From NCBI RefSeq assembly GCF_036417845.1, contig NC_089985.1:33128583-33192582 (forward strand): DNA of 64,000 nucleotides. The letters run 5' to 3'. This DNA is from Apteryx mantelli. Taxonomy: Eukaryota > Chordata > Aves > Apterygiformes > Apterygidae. The notes under the pieces were generated by a model. It was given only the letters and a program-made list of their open reading frames with translations. It had not been told where the DNA came from and did not search any database. Shown here piece by piece: positions 24,321 to 37,449 of this stretch. Made by a program: the position numbers and the translations under genes. Numbering within the stretch: position 1 is the stretch's first letter; every line of letters starts with the position of its first letter.

Positions 24321-26619
24321 AGTGCTGCCATTCCTCTGGTTCCAGCCGGACCTTGGAAAGAGGAAAAGTACCAATTTTGTAACTGGTGGAAGACAGACTC
24401 ATGCTGCTGTTGTAACACTGCCATGCATCTTATGTTCTTCAGTGACACTTTTTAAAGCTGCCTGTTTTCCTTTTTTTTTTTTTAAGCTGAGAGTAACTAA
24501 CTACTGCCTACTTGTGCACAGGTTACAATAAGCTCTCCATCACCTGGGACCTGCAAGGTTTGCCCTAGGCAGGGTTTGCCCTGTGCAGCTCCGACTGGGC
24601 TTGGCTGTTCTCATCTGCAGAGCAGGGGATGCGTGTCTTCCTTCAGAGGAATCCCTTGCAGGTGAAATTCTGACTTACTATATCAAATTAGGTGGTCATA
24701 ACTTTTCTTCCTAGCAAAAAAATCGATTGAAAATCCAAGCTGTTCACTAGCCAGTCTGGTAATCTTTATTTACAGGACTATCCAGCCAGACTGTCCAGCC
24801 AGATTTGAAGGCAGAATTCCCCATTGCTGGTTTAGTTGTTTGTTTATTTAAACATCCTCCAGGTAAAAGTGACAGGATGGGATTTCTGTCGTGTTACCCA
24901 AGGGCTTCATGTGAAGCAGGTAGTTCCCCACAGTCACTATTGCACCTTCCTCCTTCTTAAGGAGGAGTTGGATATCAGGTGACATTTGGTGCAGAATCGA
25001 GCACCTAATTCCCCAGCTGCTGTCTGTGATTGCAAGCTGGGCGTACAGAGACGTGCAGGCGGGCGCCCAAGCCGGCGGCTTCGCCCGCGTCTTAGGAGCT
25101 CTCATTTGTGGCTTTTTGCTCTTTTGTTCCACATGCTTTGTAGAAACCAAGGGTGGGTTTGCTGTGGAAGGGAGGGGAAAAGACACTTTTACGCTCTCAG
25201 CCTCCTTAAGATGGGGACTCGCTCTGTCTCTAAAAGCCGACCTGCCTCTGGGCTGCTGCCCCGGCCCTTTCGGAGCCTGATCGCAAGGGTGTAGGTGCCT
25301 GGGCTGGGCTGCCCGGCTCTGGCTCCTGCAGCTTCGCCTTTTCAGCTCTCGCACCGCTCCCAGCTGTGGTGCCTGAGCTCTTCCCTCAGCGACAGCCCTG
25401 CTTGGAAAGGGCTGTCTGGATCGGACACGCTTTCTGACTCTCAAACTGTAGAGCCTTTTTGTTTGTTTGTTTTTCAACTGAAAAAGAAAAAGTATCTGCT
25501 AAAATTCTTGTGCTCTTTATAGGAGATAGAGCCATATCCATGGAAATATATTTTGTATCTAATGACAGTTTGCAAAGTGCCATTCTTGTATATAACATAC
25601 TGTCTGTATAGATGGACTGGGGGGAATGCGGGAACGCATAAAACAATTATTTACAAGGACAGTTCACAGAACGGACTCCTGTCAGTAGTTCATATTCATT
25701 TCCAGGGCCTGATCTTCCAATCCTTTTGCATACAAAAGAACTTTTGGAGTCTTGCTGGGTGCCGGGCTGGGAAGTTGTCGGTTTGCACCACGAGTGGGAG
25801 GATTTTGGGGGGGTGGAAACCAAGTGGTGGTGTGAAAGCGAAATGAAGTTGGGTGAATGGGGTCTGCAGGCTGTGCTGTAGTTTTCTGGGCTTGGCTCAG
25901 GGAAATGTGGGATCCAGAAGTACTGTTTGAAGAGAGGGTCACCCGCAGCAAATGCCTGCCCCAGTGGGAAGCACGGGGAAGAGACCCCTGAGCGGGGGTG
26001 CCACGCTGAGCCCCTTTACTTCCAGTCACCCAGAAGCAGGACGGAGCCTTGCAGGAGGTGGAAGCATCTAAAAGGGCTTTTCCAGTTCTTGGCACCTCTG
26101 GGCTTAGCTCAAGTGCTGGTGGAGCCAGTGGGGCTCAGATGTCTGGGGGGCTGGGCCGGGCTGTCGCACGTGGGGATCTCTCAGCCGCCTGCAGCTCCTG
26201 CCGTGGAGCCGGGCCGGAGGATGGAGTTTGGGGCACTTGCTCTGCTGTGGTCTGCAGGAGGCCCGTCCCAGCACCCAGCCTGTGCGAGCCCTGGGGTTTC
26301 CTCCCCTAAACAGGCGTCTCCTCAGCCAAGGTAACCAGCCATGGGCTTGGGCTTGAAGCAAGAGCCAGCACAGCACTTTGGATCCCAGCAAACGTGGCTC
26401 GGAGCACGCTGAGCAGACACCAGCCTGGGGGGTCAGGACAAATCCTGGCAGGCAGCATACAGTTGCACGTCTTTTAGGGCCCCGTATCTCCCTGTCTGCC
26501 AGACAGTCCCAACCCGGAGCCTCCTGCGAGCAGCATTAAGCCACCCATAGATGCAGGCCTTACACTGCCAAACAAGCTGGAAAGCACAGGGAATAAACGC
26601 CTTTTTTTCTTTTTCCTAT

Positions 26620-27060
26620 AGATATTAATCCTCACATGCACAAGACTCTGGCACTTGTATTGTGGTTGTCATTAAACTAATGCCTTAAGAGTGTCTTCCT
26701 GGTTAACTTAATGTATCCCAACTAGGCTTTTAAGCTTTCATTTCAAAGCTTTGTTTACAGTTAGGGTGAATCTAGCAAATGAGTAGGATTAAAGTGTCGT
26801 GTAAAGCATGAGTCTTGCTGGGGCAGAGTAGCTTTAAGCTTTGTAAAGTTTATACGTGTGCCCTTCATCTGTTTTAGTGTCTTTTGAATGTCCCTGTTCT
26901 CTGAATAAGAGGGATTTGAACGAAACAGGAGTAATTATCACCCAGTTTTCAGTTGTGAAACCAAGTCTCCTTTGAAATCCTCCCTTCTTTATTTAGCAAT
27001 ATCCAAGGAATTTAGGTAATATTAAGTAATGACAGTTATAACTAACCTGATCTTGCTCAC
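26620..27060. other. Candidate conserved non-coding block between FOXE3 and FOXD2
   Basis: About 440 bp of repeat-free AT-rich DNA with several homeodomain-like cores (ATTAATCC near 26626, GTAATTATC near 26932), a forkhead-like TTGTTTAC near 26752, and TAATATTAAG near 27017. No ORF. Judged only on texture. Confidence 0.25.
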
Positions 27061-27779
27061 ACAAAAGCCAGAGGCAAAACTTTCTTTGCTCCCCGCGACT
27101 GGAATGAGCAACAATCCCTCGGAGTAACCAAGAGGGATCCTGTGGCTATTACGCGGTGGGGAGAGCCCCCCATCTTGAACCCATGGGGAGGCAGAGGGAG
27201 TTTTGTAGCAACAAGGAGTTGATCCCAAGCGTGCCAAGGAGATTTCCCTAATGATCTGGGCTACCCCCGAGACAGTCTGACTTGTCAGAAAATGACCTTT
27301 GAAAATCAAGCTGAGTTCAAATGTCTCAGACTGGACAGTCAGAAACAAATAACCAAAATGAGCTGCCACTTTGAAGAAGATGATACTTTTTTCTAGGAAA
27401 TACTAGCTGCCTAGGGAGAGTTGCCTGAGCTGCCATCTGTGTGTGTGTATGACAGCGCCCTACATGTTTGGTGCATGTACTAAATTCCTATTGCTTCCCT
27501 ACAGGTTAAAACAAGTAATAAGAAATGCTCTTTTTGGCTTATATTCGCAAGCTATAAATAGTGTTTTCCGCTCAGTTACAAACAAACACAACATGAGCTG
27601 AAATTCTGGTAGAAGCACATTTCCGGAGGAACTTCTGCCAATCCCTCTGGTTATGTTAGATTTTGCCTGGATGCTGCCAGTCGTCCGCTGGCAGTGCCAG
27701 TACTGGAAATTTTATACCATAACTCAGTCTCATTCTGTGCAAGGCTTTGCCATTTGCGAGTGCATTGCGAGTGCGCTTT

Positions 27780-27970
27780 GCTTTGCTTTGCCCTGCTCGG
27801 GCCCGCACTGCCGCCCAGCGGAGAGTCCCGGGAAGCACGGAGAAAACCCGGAGAAACTTCTCCAGCCGGGAGGGCTCGGGGGTGCCCGGAGCGCGGGTGT
27901 TTCCCCGCCGCTCCCGAGCTGAGGTTCGTAAAATACCGCCCGGACTCTGCCGCCCCCTAAGCGGGCTGGG
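27780..27970. other. Small orphan CpG island between the genes
   Basis: About 190 bp of CpG-dense DNA surrounded by CpG-poor sequence, without a recognisable exon. TATAAATA lies 220 bp upstream at 27553-27560, followed by ACAAACAAACAC, a forkhead-like site. It could be an enhancer or a non-coding RNA promoter; no transcript is proven. Confidence 0.4.
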
Positions 27971-30759
27971 TTCATCTTGTGGCGTCCCATGAACAAGTCC
28001 GCCCCCATGTCCCTGTGTCCCCTAAGAGTCATGAACATGGACTGCAGGGATCTGTCGTGCTTGGACTGAACTCCAGAGTCCATGTGGATGTCTTCAGGGT
28101 GACAGCAGCAGCAAGCTCACAAAGCCATCAAGAGCTCAGGAAACAACATCAAGAGACACACCCAGGTTGATGTGCCATGAATTTTAATTCTTTCTTCTGA
28201 AACGTGCAGGACGAGGCACCCTTAGGAGCATGCAGCCAGGTGATAGAGAGGCTGGCAATCTGGCCTTTGGGATGTCTTTCCTGCTCACAGTGCGCAACTG
28301 CATGGTGAAAGGCAGGACATCATGAAGACTTGGGGTACAGGCTCAGTCAAAAAGGGATTAGACTCATTCAGGGAAGGTCACTATTAAACATAATGGGCTG
28401 GATGCAACTTCCAGGCTGGGAAATCCATAAAACATCAGCCACCAAAGCTGGAAAGATTTGGGAGGGGAAGGATTTCTCTGTATATACCCTGTCTCTCTCA
28501 CCCATTTCCTAAGCACCCACTGCAGGCTGGATACCCACTGCTGGAGACAGGATACAAATGCTGGGTGGGGCTGTCCAGCCCCAGTCCAGTTGTTCTCCTG
28601 TAGGACCTTCTAGTGTGAAAACAGGCATCAGAAGTGGAAGCACAGCAATAACCTGAGTCCTGAGCTGAAGACAAGCAGGCAGTGATGGAGGAGCACTTGT
28701 CTGCAGCAGCCAGCCTTGTTGGCAGGCTGACTGTGCTGCCCAGTCCCCACTAGTGTTTAGTCACACTTGTGTCTGAAATGTGATGCTTAGTGTATGTGAA
28801 TGGTAGAGTGGGGGCTGGCCCTGAGAAGCACCTGGCAAGCAAGGCCATGCTTAGGTTGCAAAGTGACAGAGCTCAAGCACTGGTAGCGTAACACCAGCAA
28901 GCTCTTGGGAGAATGCCCAAGGCCCATTTATTTCACAGTCTTTGTGCAGGGACTGCTGAAGTGGTTACTGCGACATTTGTTTTTATGCACGCATTGAAAC
29001 AACTCTGCCAATCCCAAAGTCAACAAACAGTCCTAGCTCATGGCACCTTGGGATGCTCCAGGGAGGAGGAATGGACCTGAGCCAGTTACGCACCTGCCTG
29101 GAAAAGTTCATCTTCTGTTCATTTGGGTTCTGCTGAGTAACATTGGGCAGCACTCATTTTACATCTGCAAGGCTTTGCCCCTTTGGGACATGCAGCTGCA
29201 CAGGCTACCCCAGGAATGGAAGCCTGGGAGAAGGATGCATATGATGCCTGCAGAGAATGGGCCCAACCATCTCAGACATTCTGGGTGCTTCCTTCATCCA
29301 GCCTGCCATGTGTCCTCCCAGCAGCCCCACAAACCCTGTGACCCCATTGCTGCCCCACTTCTGCTGACGTCCTTCTTGTTCTGTGCTCCAGTCATGTCTG
29401 ACCCTCCCACATGTCCTTCACAGTTCTCGCATGCCTTCTTCCATCACGTTGCAATCAGGACTCATTTTGACTTTCATGAGCCATCACAACTCCTTCCTTC
29501 CTTTAGCTAGCTTTCCTCAGGCACCATAGACGTATTCTACTCGGTTTTAAAACTCCTTTAGCTAACCAGGTGTTAGCTGAAACTAAACCCAGCTGTGCTT
29601 GTAGATCCATTTTCAGGAGGTTTCAACCTGGCTGTAGTGAATGAATCTCAAAGAGCACAAAATCATCCAAGCACATTTCCACTGGCCATCTTGTTTTCTG
29701 TTAGGAGCAGGCCATGGGTTTCACCAGTGCAGATCAGGTCCATCCATTCTGTGATTAGACTATTTTCAGATATTCCTTTCTAAAAAAAAAGAAGAGACTG
29801 AGTAATGCTAAGGGGACTCTGTTGCACCACACTACTGTTTTCAAAAAGACTCTTCACATGGAGAAGTAACTTCTCTGAGCAGCCTGTTTGTCTGGCACTT
29901 GTCCACAGCAGAGATGCATTCACTGGTGGGAAAACAGAAGGCTGCTGACCCAGTCTCATCATCTGGAGTCCCTACCCTTGGGAAATTACAAGTTTCACCA
30001 TCCCAGAACTACCCCAAAACACAATTAGGGAACATTTTGCTGCCAGACCCCAAATGTATCCTAGTCCAGCTACATATTCCCTGCATTGTACAGAGGTGGT
30101 AAAACCAATCACTTGGCCAAGGTGCTTGCTGCAAATCACCATTAAAGTGATGCAAGCAAAATATGGTTTCACGTGGAGAAAATCTTCTGCTCTTAAGGGC
30201 CTGATCCCCCCTCTTGTAGGCACAAGCAGAGCAGTCTTGGGGCACCGAGCTCCAGCTCAGGCAGGAGGTCAGAGCCTCTCATCATCCCTGATTTGCTCCA
30301 TCACCCAAACCACATCAGTGAGCCACCAAACCCGCTTTGTGCTTTCTTGTGCCTTTGCCACCAGTGTCAGTCCAGAGCTGCAATGCCAGCACTGGAGCCT
30401 ACCAAAGGAAGTGGCAATGATTTGGGTGACTGAAGGTGAGGGACTTGGTGCTGCCAATGGGACTTCTGCTGGAGGAAGCACGCAAGCCCAGGTCAACCAG
30501 CCATCCCTACCTATAGCACCCACGAGGTGGCAGCCAGGTAATGCATGGCCAGCATCCCCCAACACCACCTTTGGCTCTTCTGCCAGCAAAGCCCAGACCC
30601 CTCCAACCGCAGATCAGCTCCAAGAAGAATTTTACTCCTCACGGGGCACTTATTGTTATGTTTTCTGCAGTGTTGATTTAAGTGCATATCCATTTTCCCC
30701 CAGCTCAAACCCCTTTCTCTCTAGGCTGTTGGCTGCTTGGATTCTCCCTTAGCTGATGC

Positions 30760-30900
30760 TCACCCTCTAAGTATAATTGCAATACAAAGTAGTTTCAGAA
30801 TAGCATGCAATAGTGGCTAATTATTTGGAACAATTATACATAACAAAGACAGAGCCACGCAGCAAGAGGGCTTAATTGTCTGGCCAAGCATGAAATAGCA
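30760..30900. other. Candidate conserved non-coding block
   Basis: A short AT-rich, repeat-free block with CTAATTATTTGG near 30816 and ACAATTATA near 30831 (homeodomain- and SOX-like cores). Confidence 0.2.
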
Positions 30901-31107
30901 CAGGATTATCACTAAAAGGGGGAGGGGAGGGAAAGGAGCAGAATTACCCCACAGAATAGCCAAGAATCTAGGCTGTTTGGGAAGGCAAAGTTTACTGAAG
31001 AACTTGAAAATTCCTCTTTGAAGCATCTTCTGAAATGCCAGAGAAGACATGAAAAGGATAATGACCCAGAATATGGGCTTAACACACAAATCCCTGCACT
31101 GACAGAC

Positions 31108-31232
31108 TCCAGGCCTACAGATGCTTAAGCACATGCTTAAATTTTAAGCACATGAATAGTCCCCTTTGACGGCTCACGTGCTTAGAGTTAAGCCCAGGCA
31201 TAAGTGTTTGTAGGATCGGAGCCCAGATTTTT
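31108..31232. repeat. Ancient amniote inverted-repeat element remnant
   Basis: An imperfect palindrome: ATGCTTAAGCACATGCTTAA, TTTTAAGCACATGAATAGTC, then the roughly complementary GCTCACGTGCTTAGAGTTAAG, GGCATAAGTGTTTGTAGG and ATCGGAGCCC. I recall this pattern (TTAAGCACATG arms, AGTCCC centre, GGATCGGGGCC end) as an old dispersed element of sauropsid genomes; I cannot name its family with certainty. Confidence 0.5.
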
Positions 31233-33889
31233 ATTACAACTAGACTCCTCTCAGCAATGACAGGAAATAGAAGACCTATAAAGAATACAAGTTTCTAGCA
31301 GAGAAACCTGAAGCTCTTCACTCTGTACAAACAGCAAGAGCCTGCAAGACAGAGCACCTTACAGGACTGCAAGGACACCCTTGCCTTTGCTCCCTGTGGA
31401 GGAACAGAGAGAATACCTCTTGCCCAGGTTGTGAGGAGCAGCTTGGATGATTTGCCAGTGTGGTCTCCTTAACACGGGTTAGGAGTCAGTCCTGAGGGCC
31501 TGCAGGTGTGCAGAAGTAGGCAAGGCAGGTGCAAAATAGAAATGGGATCTCCTTTCAACGTTAAAAGGCCACACAGACAGTACTGGGGACCAACCTTGCT
31601 TAGGAGCACCAGAGAGCAGCTTCTAGGGAGCTGCTGAAGTAGTGGGGGAAAAAAGTGGGAATAATCTTTGTTTAAAAAAAGAAAAAAGTGAAGAAAGTAA
31701 AAAAATAACTGGCAGAACATGAGCAAACTCAAACAATAGTAGCTCCTCTCCAAATGTTCTCTTTGTAAGCGTGCACCCATTTTTTCTGCAGACTGTTTCT
31801 CTCCTGTGAGACTTTCCCTGCTCTTCTCCATTCCCTCATATCTTTTGCTAATTGGCAAATATGGGTGAGCAGTGAGCGGCTATGCTGGAGAGGATTTTTT
31901 CTGCTTCTCAAACTGGTGAGTTTTTTAGAGTTGGTTATTTCTCCTTCCCCATTTGTCTGTGTGAGAAAAGTATCTGTTTGTGGTTGAGCTCTGCCAGGTG
32001 TTTGGTGGCATCAAGAGCTCCAGGTACATCTTTGATGAAGCTATCTATTTTGGTGGCAGTTGCATCCTTATAGATCTTCTGCTGGAAAGTGCTTCCGAGC
32101 GCTTGTGCCTTCTTTGTATCTCTCCCTCCCGTGTCTTTTGCCAGTGGAGCTGTAGGTAGTTGTGTCTGCAGGGATCTCCAAACTCCCTGCAGCTCCCTGG
32201 AGGCAGGCAGGAACATTAAATTTCATCAGATGGACTCTGTAAAATCCAGAGTCCTTCTTATAAGGTACCTCAAGTAATTGTGTCTCCCCAGCCAAATGAT
32301 GCGACTTTTGAAAATGTTGCTCACGTTCTTTCCTTTAACGATTTTTTCCTTACCCCCTTCAGACTCTACCTTCCAATTCCAATAAACAATTCCCAGCTCC
32401 TGAAGCCTCTGAGAGCTCCTTATGGCAATTATGGAGAGCTGCTATCCTGAAAGGGGGTGGGGGAGTTTTTGGCTTAGGGTAACACATCTGAGTTTTTCTG
32501 AGTTTTCTTTTCTTTTGTTTCTTTTTTTTTCTCCCCCCCCCCCCAAGGCTTCCCATTTTTACAAGAGCACTACCCACCGGGTAGTAGCTCTTGTCCCTGT
32601 GCTTGGATCTGGGCTGCTGGCCTTCAAATATTTTTTAGGGCTTCAGGGACTTGTTTTTATTAGCGGGACAAGAACCTTGTGCTGGTGACTGCGGCCATGC
32701 TGTTACCTGTCAGAGTGGTAGAAGGTGGAAAAGGGAGAAATATGGGATGTGGGGGCTGGGAGCATCAGTGGATGGACTGACTGCAGGGGGTGCACAGTCT
32801 ATGGCTGCCCCCATGTGCTCCAGATCCCAGACCTACAGGGGCCTGAAGGTTTGGGTGAGGGGGTGATCTCAGCTCTGCTCCTTTCCCCAGCTTCCAGAGA
32901 ATGATAGCAGCTGCATATGAGAGCAGACCCAGCCCGCTCCATGTCCAGCCTGGGAAGTTAGTGGTGAAGGAGATTTTTCTCCTCTAAGGAGATTTTTCCT
33001 TATAGAAAATGGGTGAATATGTGGATCTCCCTCACAGGAGGACAGAGCTCCACTCACATCTCTGGGCCAGCCCTAGGAAAGGTACCCCAGCCCCTTTTGA
33101 GCTGTACGTAGTGTGCAGAGCTGCTCTCTCCACGGAGGATCTGTGTCCTGCAAGGTGGGAGCTGCTGGTCTGGGAGATGGCCCTGCTGCTGCCTCTGTTA
33201 CTTTGGCTGGGTCTTCCCCTAAGGCTCAGGCATCGGCACCTATAGGGTTTGGGACAGCTGCTAGCAGCCACTGGAGGGCATTAAGTGATATATACAGCCT
33301 TCACACCTTTCTTAAAGGCAGACACAGTCAAAAGCACGTGATACAGAGGGATCTGCATTGTCTTCTCCTCGTTCACATCACAACGCCCATGCTGGGAGTC
33401 ACAGCAGCTGTTTCCAGCAGTGGCTATGTAGGGAGACAGGCGGGAGCACAACCAGCGAGGGCTGCGATGGCCCAAGAGCGCTTGCAGCCACCAGGGCTTG
33501 GGGCTTCCCGAGCCAGTGTGACGTCTCGGTGCATCGCCAGCCAGCCACGGCGGGCCTGCACTGCAGCCCTGAGTGGCAGGGTATGGGTGGAGGGTTTGCT
33601 CTGAAGCCAGAGGTTAATTATTCTTTATTGGATAATTTTCAGCTGCCAGTCCTGGTAATAAAGGGGATTTCCTCTAGATGGCATGCTTATCTCTGAGCTG
33701 GGAGGGAAGGCCCTGCCAGCCTGCTGCTGAGAAGCACAACCCAGCGTGTGTGAGGGTGCACAGGGAGGGGGGAAGGCTGCTGGGCTTAGCCTGAGGATGT
33801 ATTTGGAGCTGGGAATAGGAAGCAGTAGTGAATTCATCAACCTGTGCATCTCCCCAGCTGGAGCATTGTAAGCACCCAATTCCCCTGAG

Positions 33890-34200
33890 GGACCCTAGGG
33901 ACGTGTTTTCATGGGAGCGGATTACTTATCCCGACGCCTTATTACACAGTTTTAACACTTAGCATCTACAATATGCAAAAGCCAGGCAAATAATAATAAA
34001 AAAGGCATTTCAAAATAAGCGTTGATGGGATCTGCCTAGCTGGGTAATGAGTATCTGTCCTGTGGAAATCAGGTCCTTCCAAGTAAGGTAAAGCCCTTGT
34101 GAAAATTCAGCAAATCTTGGTGTCGTTTCTTCCATGTGAGCAGCTCAGCTTCCTGTTAATAGCAAGATTGAGATGAGACTCACTTGCAGAAAGTGAAAGA
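33890..34200. other. Candidate conserved non-coding block
   Basis: A repeat-free AT-rich block with GGATTACTTATCC near 33919, ATATGCAAAA near 33970, and CTGGGTAATGAG near 34040. It ends at the compound microsatellite at 34204. Confidence 0.2.
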
Positions 34201-34203
34201 GGA

Positions 34204-34250
34204 GAGTGAGTGAGTGTGTGTGTGTGTGTGTGTGTCTGTCTGTCTGTCTT
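34204..34250. repeat. Compound (GAGT)/(TG)/(TCTG) microsatellite
   Basis: GAGTGAGTGAG, then TG dinucleotides, then TCTG tetranucleotides in direct succession. Confidence 0.9.
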
Positions 34251-35424
34251 CAACACCCCCAGAGTGGCAGGATTAATGTTAGTCTGTGCGCTGACAGGCT
34301 TTCCCTCTCTGGTCCTCTATGCAACTTGGGGCAGCTGTTTCTTCCAGCAGCTAATAGAAAGAAGCAGGGAAAGTTCATCCTGGTCTAGAGCTGCTGGGGC
34401 TGTTTCTTGCATGTCCCTTTACCCTGCTGTGCACTGCAGAGCACTCATTTTATAAAAATGGAGAATTGTCCCTTGCAGCCACGCTGACACTGATGCTGCC
34501 ATGAACTCAGCCTGGGATGCGCTAAGGTTGCGTGTTCTGTGAGTGCAAAGCAGGGATTAGCTCTGGGTCCTGGATCCAAAGGAAGGATCTGCCAGGGGGT
34601 GGAAGTGCCTATGCCAGTTTGTGGCATAAAGTAATGGATGAATCCTTGCTTCCGCCTGTGTGCTGGAGGATACTGGAGCTGCGGAAACTCAGCCCCAAAC
34701 TATAACACAGTATTTCCTGGTTTGATGTTTTTGTTATTTGACCCAGATGAAATCCTGGTAATCTCTTGTCCACGTGCCTGCCCATCCCCTTTTCTGCCTG
34801 GCTGTCCTTCGTTGGCTGTGGCTGATGCCAGGATGAGGCACGGCTGTCCCAGTAGGGCCTAGTGCCAACCCTGAAGGCTCCTCCCATGGTGCTGAGCTAG
34901 GGGACCTCATGTCTTTGAGATTTCAGAGAGCTGCTTTGCGCTCCAGGAAAAAATAGGAATTATTAAAACCCCGACAACAGAGTCAAAGGACCAGATCTAG
35001 CAGTGAGATCCTGACTGTGCCCTCTCAGACAGTTGATCGGACTGGTGTGAGTGACTTAATCTTACTGGGGCTTCCAGAAGTGTCTCAGTTGAGCTGCATT
35101 CTCTGGATCTGGGGCAGGGTTTGAGCCAGAGCTCCCCAGACATTGAAACAGGGCCCTGGAGAACTGCTTGCAGGGTGCTGTACAGAGTTAGCCAAAAAGT
35201 CGAGGCAGTGGATGATTTACTAGTCTCTGTGAAGTCATTGCTTTACAAAAGTTTTTAAGACAAAGCTCAAAGTGGTCATTTCACTGTGTCAGAGGAAGGC
35301 CAAAGTCAACCATGAGGTATTTGAGGCCCCACCAAGTGTTTTTCTAGGGTGCCTGGGAGAAGGGGGTCTTGGCGAAGTGTTGGGCATGCTCAGCTACAAG
35401 GGACAGGGGTGAAGGTGTTTGGCT

Positions 35425-35465
35425 CTGCTCCTCTGCATGGCCTTGGGTAAGACATTTACCTCCCC
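35425..35465 (+). mobile_element. Possible short MIR core fragment
   Basis: GGCCTTGGGTAAGACATTTACCTC resembles the MIR core 'tgaccttgggcaagtcacttaacctc'. Only about 25 nt of match, so chance resemblance is possible. Confidence 0.25.
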
Positions 35466-37420
35466 CCCTCCATCCTGACTTTGGGTAGCAACCCTTTCTT
35501 CTCTGTTTATTCAGTTTCTTCCCAGCATGGGAAAATTCCCATGCAGTATTAGCATTACAGCCTCTAGCTGACTGAAGTTTAATATTATTTGAGGTCAACA
35601 GGCCAAATATATCTACAAACCTGTTTGGGAGGCAGATCTGCAGATATCAGCATGTATGTGCAGGGATGATCTTTACAGGGTTGCAGCAAATTCACTCCAA
35701 ACTGTCCCCCATCTGGGGACTGCTCAGTACTTCCATGCTCAAAGAACCCTATCCCCAGCCATTTATTAGATGCAGTAAAAAAATGAAACATTCAAATGCT
35801 TTTTTTTTCCCTCCCAACCAAACCAAGTTTTAGTAATTTTCCATATTCTCTGTAATTTCCTTCTTTGAAGGATTTCTCTCCATATTGCTCCTGGCCCCCA
35901 AGTCAGGGGTCCTCAGCTGGTGTTTATGGCTGAAGTGGACCTTTGCGAACTCAGTGCATCAGGTGGACACTCGGATTGCTTAATTCCTGGCTGCAGCAAA
36001 CTCAGCAGCAGAAATGTTCTGGGCACATGTTCAGCGCGATCAAATGCGAACATGAAAAACCTGGCCTTGAAAAACCTCATCACAACTTTCTACATCTTTG
36101 TGAATCTGGGGCACCCACTGTTGGAAAATCTGATTCCCTCCCACATAGATCCTCTCCCCCTCCCCAAAATTTTCATCCCTTTTATTTTCAAGGGATTTGG
36201 GGAAGAATGAAGTGATTTAGCAGACTTGTTTTCACAGGGATATTTTTCCTTGTGTGGTAGGCACAGTTACCAGGCTGTTCTGCACACGTTGCCGTGTGCC
36301 AGAACATAATTGGCTTCCACATGCATAGGCCTTTGGCTAATGTGTTTTTTATGGCAACCAGGAGGGCTGGATTTGGTGAGTCTCAAAAGTGCACCTGGTG
36401 CTTTATGGTTTGAAATCACTGCGTTCCTCTGAGTCATGTAAGTGTGTGTGTATCCATCTCTTTTCATATCAGATTGCCGAGAAACAGTACAAAAAGCTTA
36501 TACCAAGCCAAGGTTAATCAGCTGAGCATTAAGCTTCATATGAGCTTGCTTGGTGGGCTTCAAGTCCATGTGGAATGGGATCAGTTATGAATGGAGAGCA
36601 CGAGGCAAAGTTTTTGAACTCTGAAACCAAAACCAAGCTCCTAAACTTGGATCACAGCACCTAAATAAGTAAGGGGGGAGGGGGGGAAGAGGGCAGAAGA
36701 GCAGGAAAGATAAGGAGATTTGCTCTCCAGAGGTTCATGGGAATTGTTGAAAATCTGAGAAAAGTTTCTCTTGAAATCCAGGCCTTTTTTTGGAGTGAAT
36801 TTTGGGACACCCATTTGAAGACATGAGTCGAGCAAAACAGAAGTGTCCAATATCCAAGCATTGCGGGAATGGATATAGACACTTGGCTCCAATGGCCTCC
36901 AAATGGAAAATTTTACCCATATTGAAGCATGTGGCACCCACCATCCCCACTTATCTCCCTGCACCGGGAGCTCCTGCTGAGCAGGCTGCAGACTGAGGTA
37001 GATCTTTGCAAGCTGGGAGCTGGGCAATACGGGGCTGAGAAAAAGGTTGAACTGCAGGGAGCACTAAAGGTCTGAGCCTTGGATATGGAAAGGAGAGAAA
37101 TAATATCAAAGGAAATCACATAAGTGGAAAAAGAGCCCCCTGGGGCAGCCCAGGCAGCAGCAGGTCTGTCTTGTTCATGTTTTCAGAGAAGTTAGAGGTC
37201 AGCCAAGCTTGATAACGAGGTAATACAGAAAAATCCATCGCCGAGCCTTGGGGGACTTGTAGATGCGGTTCTCATCAGAATAAACGAATTTAGATGCTGC
37301 TCGGCAGAGGAAGCATGAACGGTTATACATTGCAAAGCCAACAGATCATCTGCAGGGACCTGGGAGCAAGGTCGGCTGAGCCGGAGCTAAACCAGCCCGC
37401 GCTCGGCAGCGCCCGGAGCT

Positions 37421-37449
37421 GCCGCCCGGCCCGGCCCGGCCCGGCCCGG
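37421..37449. repeat. (CCCGG)n pentanucleotide repeat
   Basis: Five near-perfect CCCGG-type units, close to the left edge of the FOXD2 CpG domain. Confidence 0.85.

Larger units (their letters stand above)
24321..37214. other. Intergenic DNA between FOXE3 and FOXD2, CpG-poor part
   Basis: No recognisable exon. Contents: a 13-bp imperfect tandem duplication at 24778-24803; a small CpG cluster at about 25040-25110; candidate blocks at 26.6, 30.8 and 33.9 kb; the orphan CpG island at 27.8 kb; the ancient inverted-repeat element at 31.1 kb; a C run at about 32532-32545; and a compound microsatellite at 34.2 kb. FOXE3 and FOXD2 enhancers would be expected here (inference). Confidence 0.6.

Noticed and set aside
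30088-30130. MIR-like resemblance (TACAGAGGTGG...CACTTGGCCAAGG)
   Set aside because: Too short and diverged to separate from chance.
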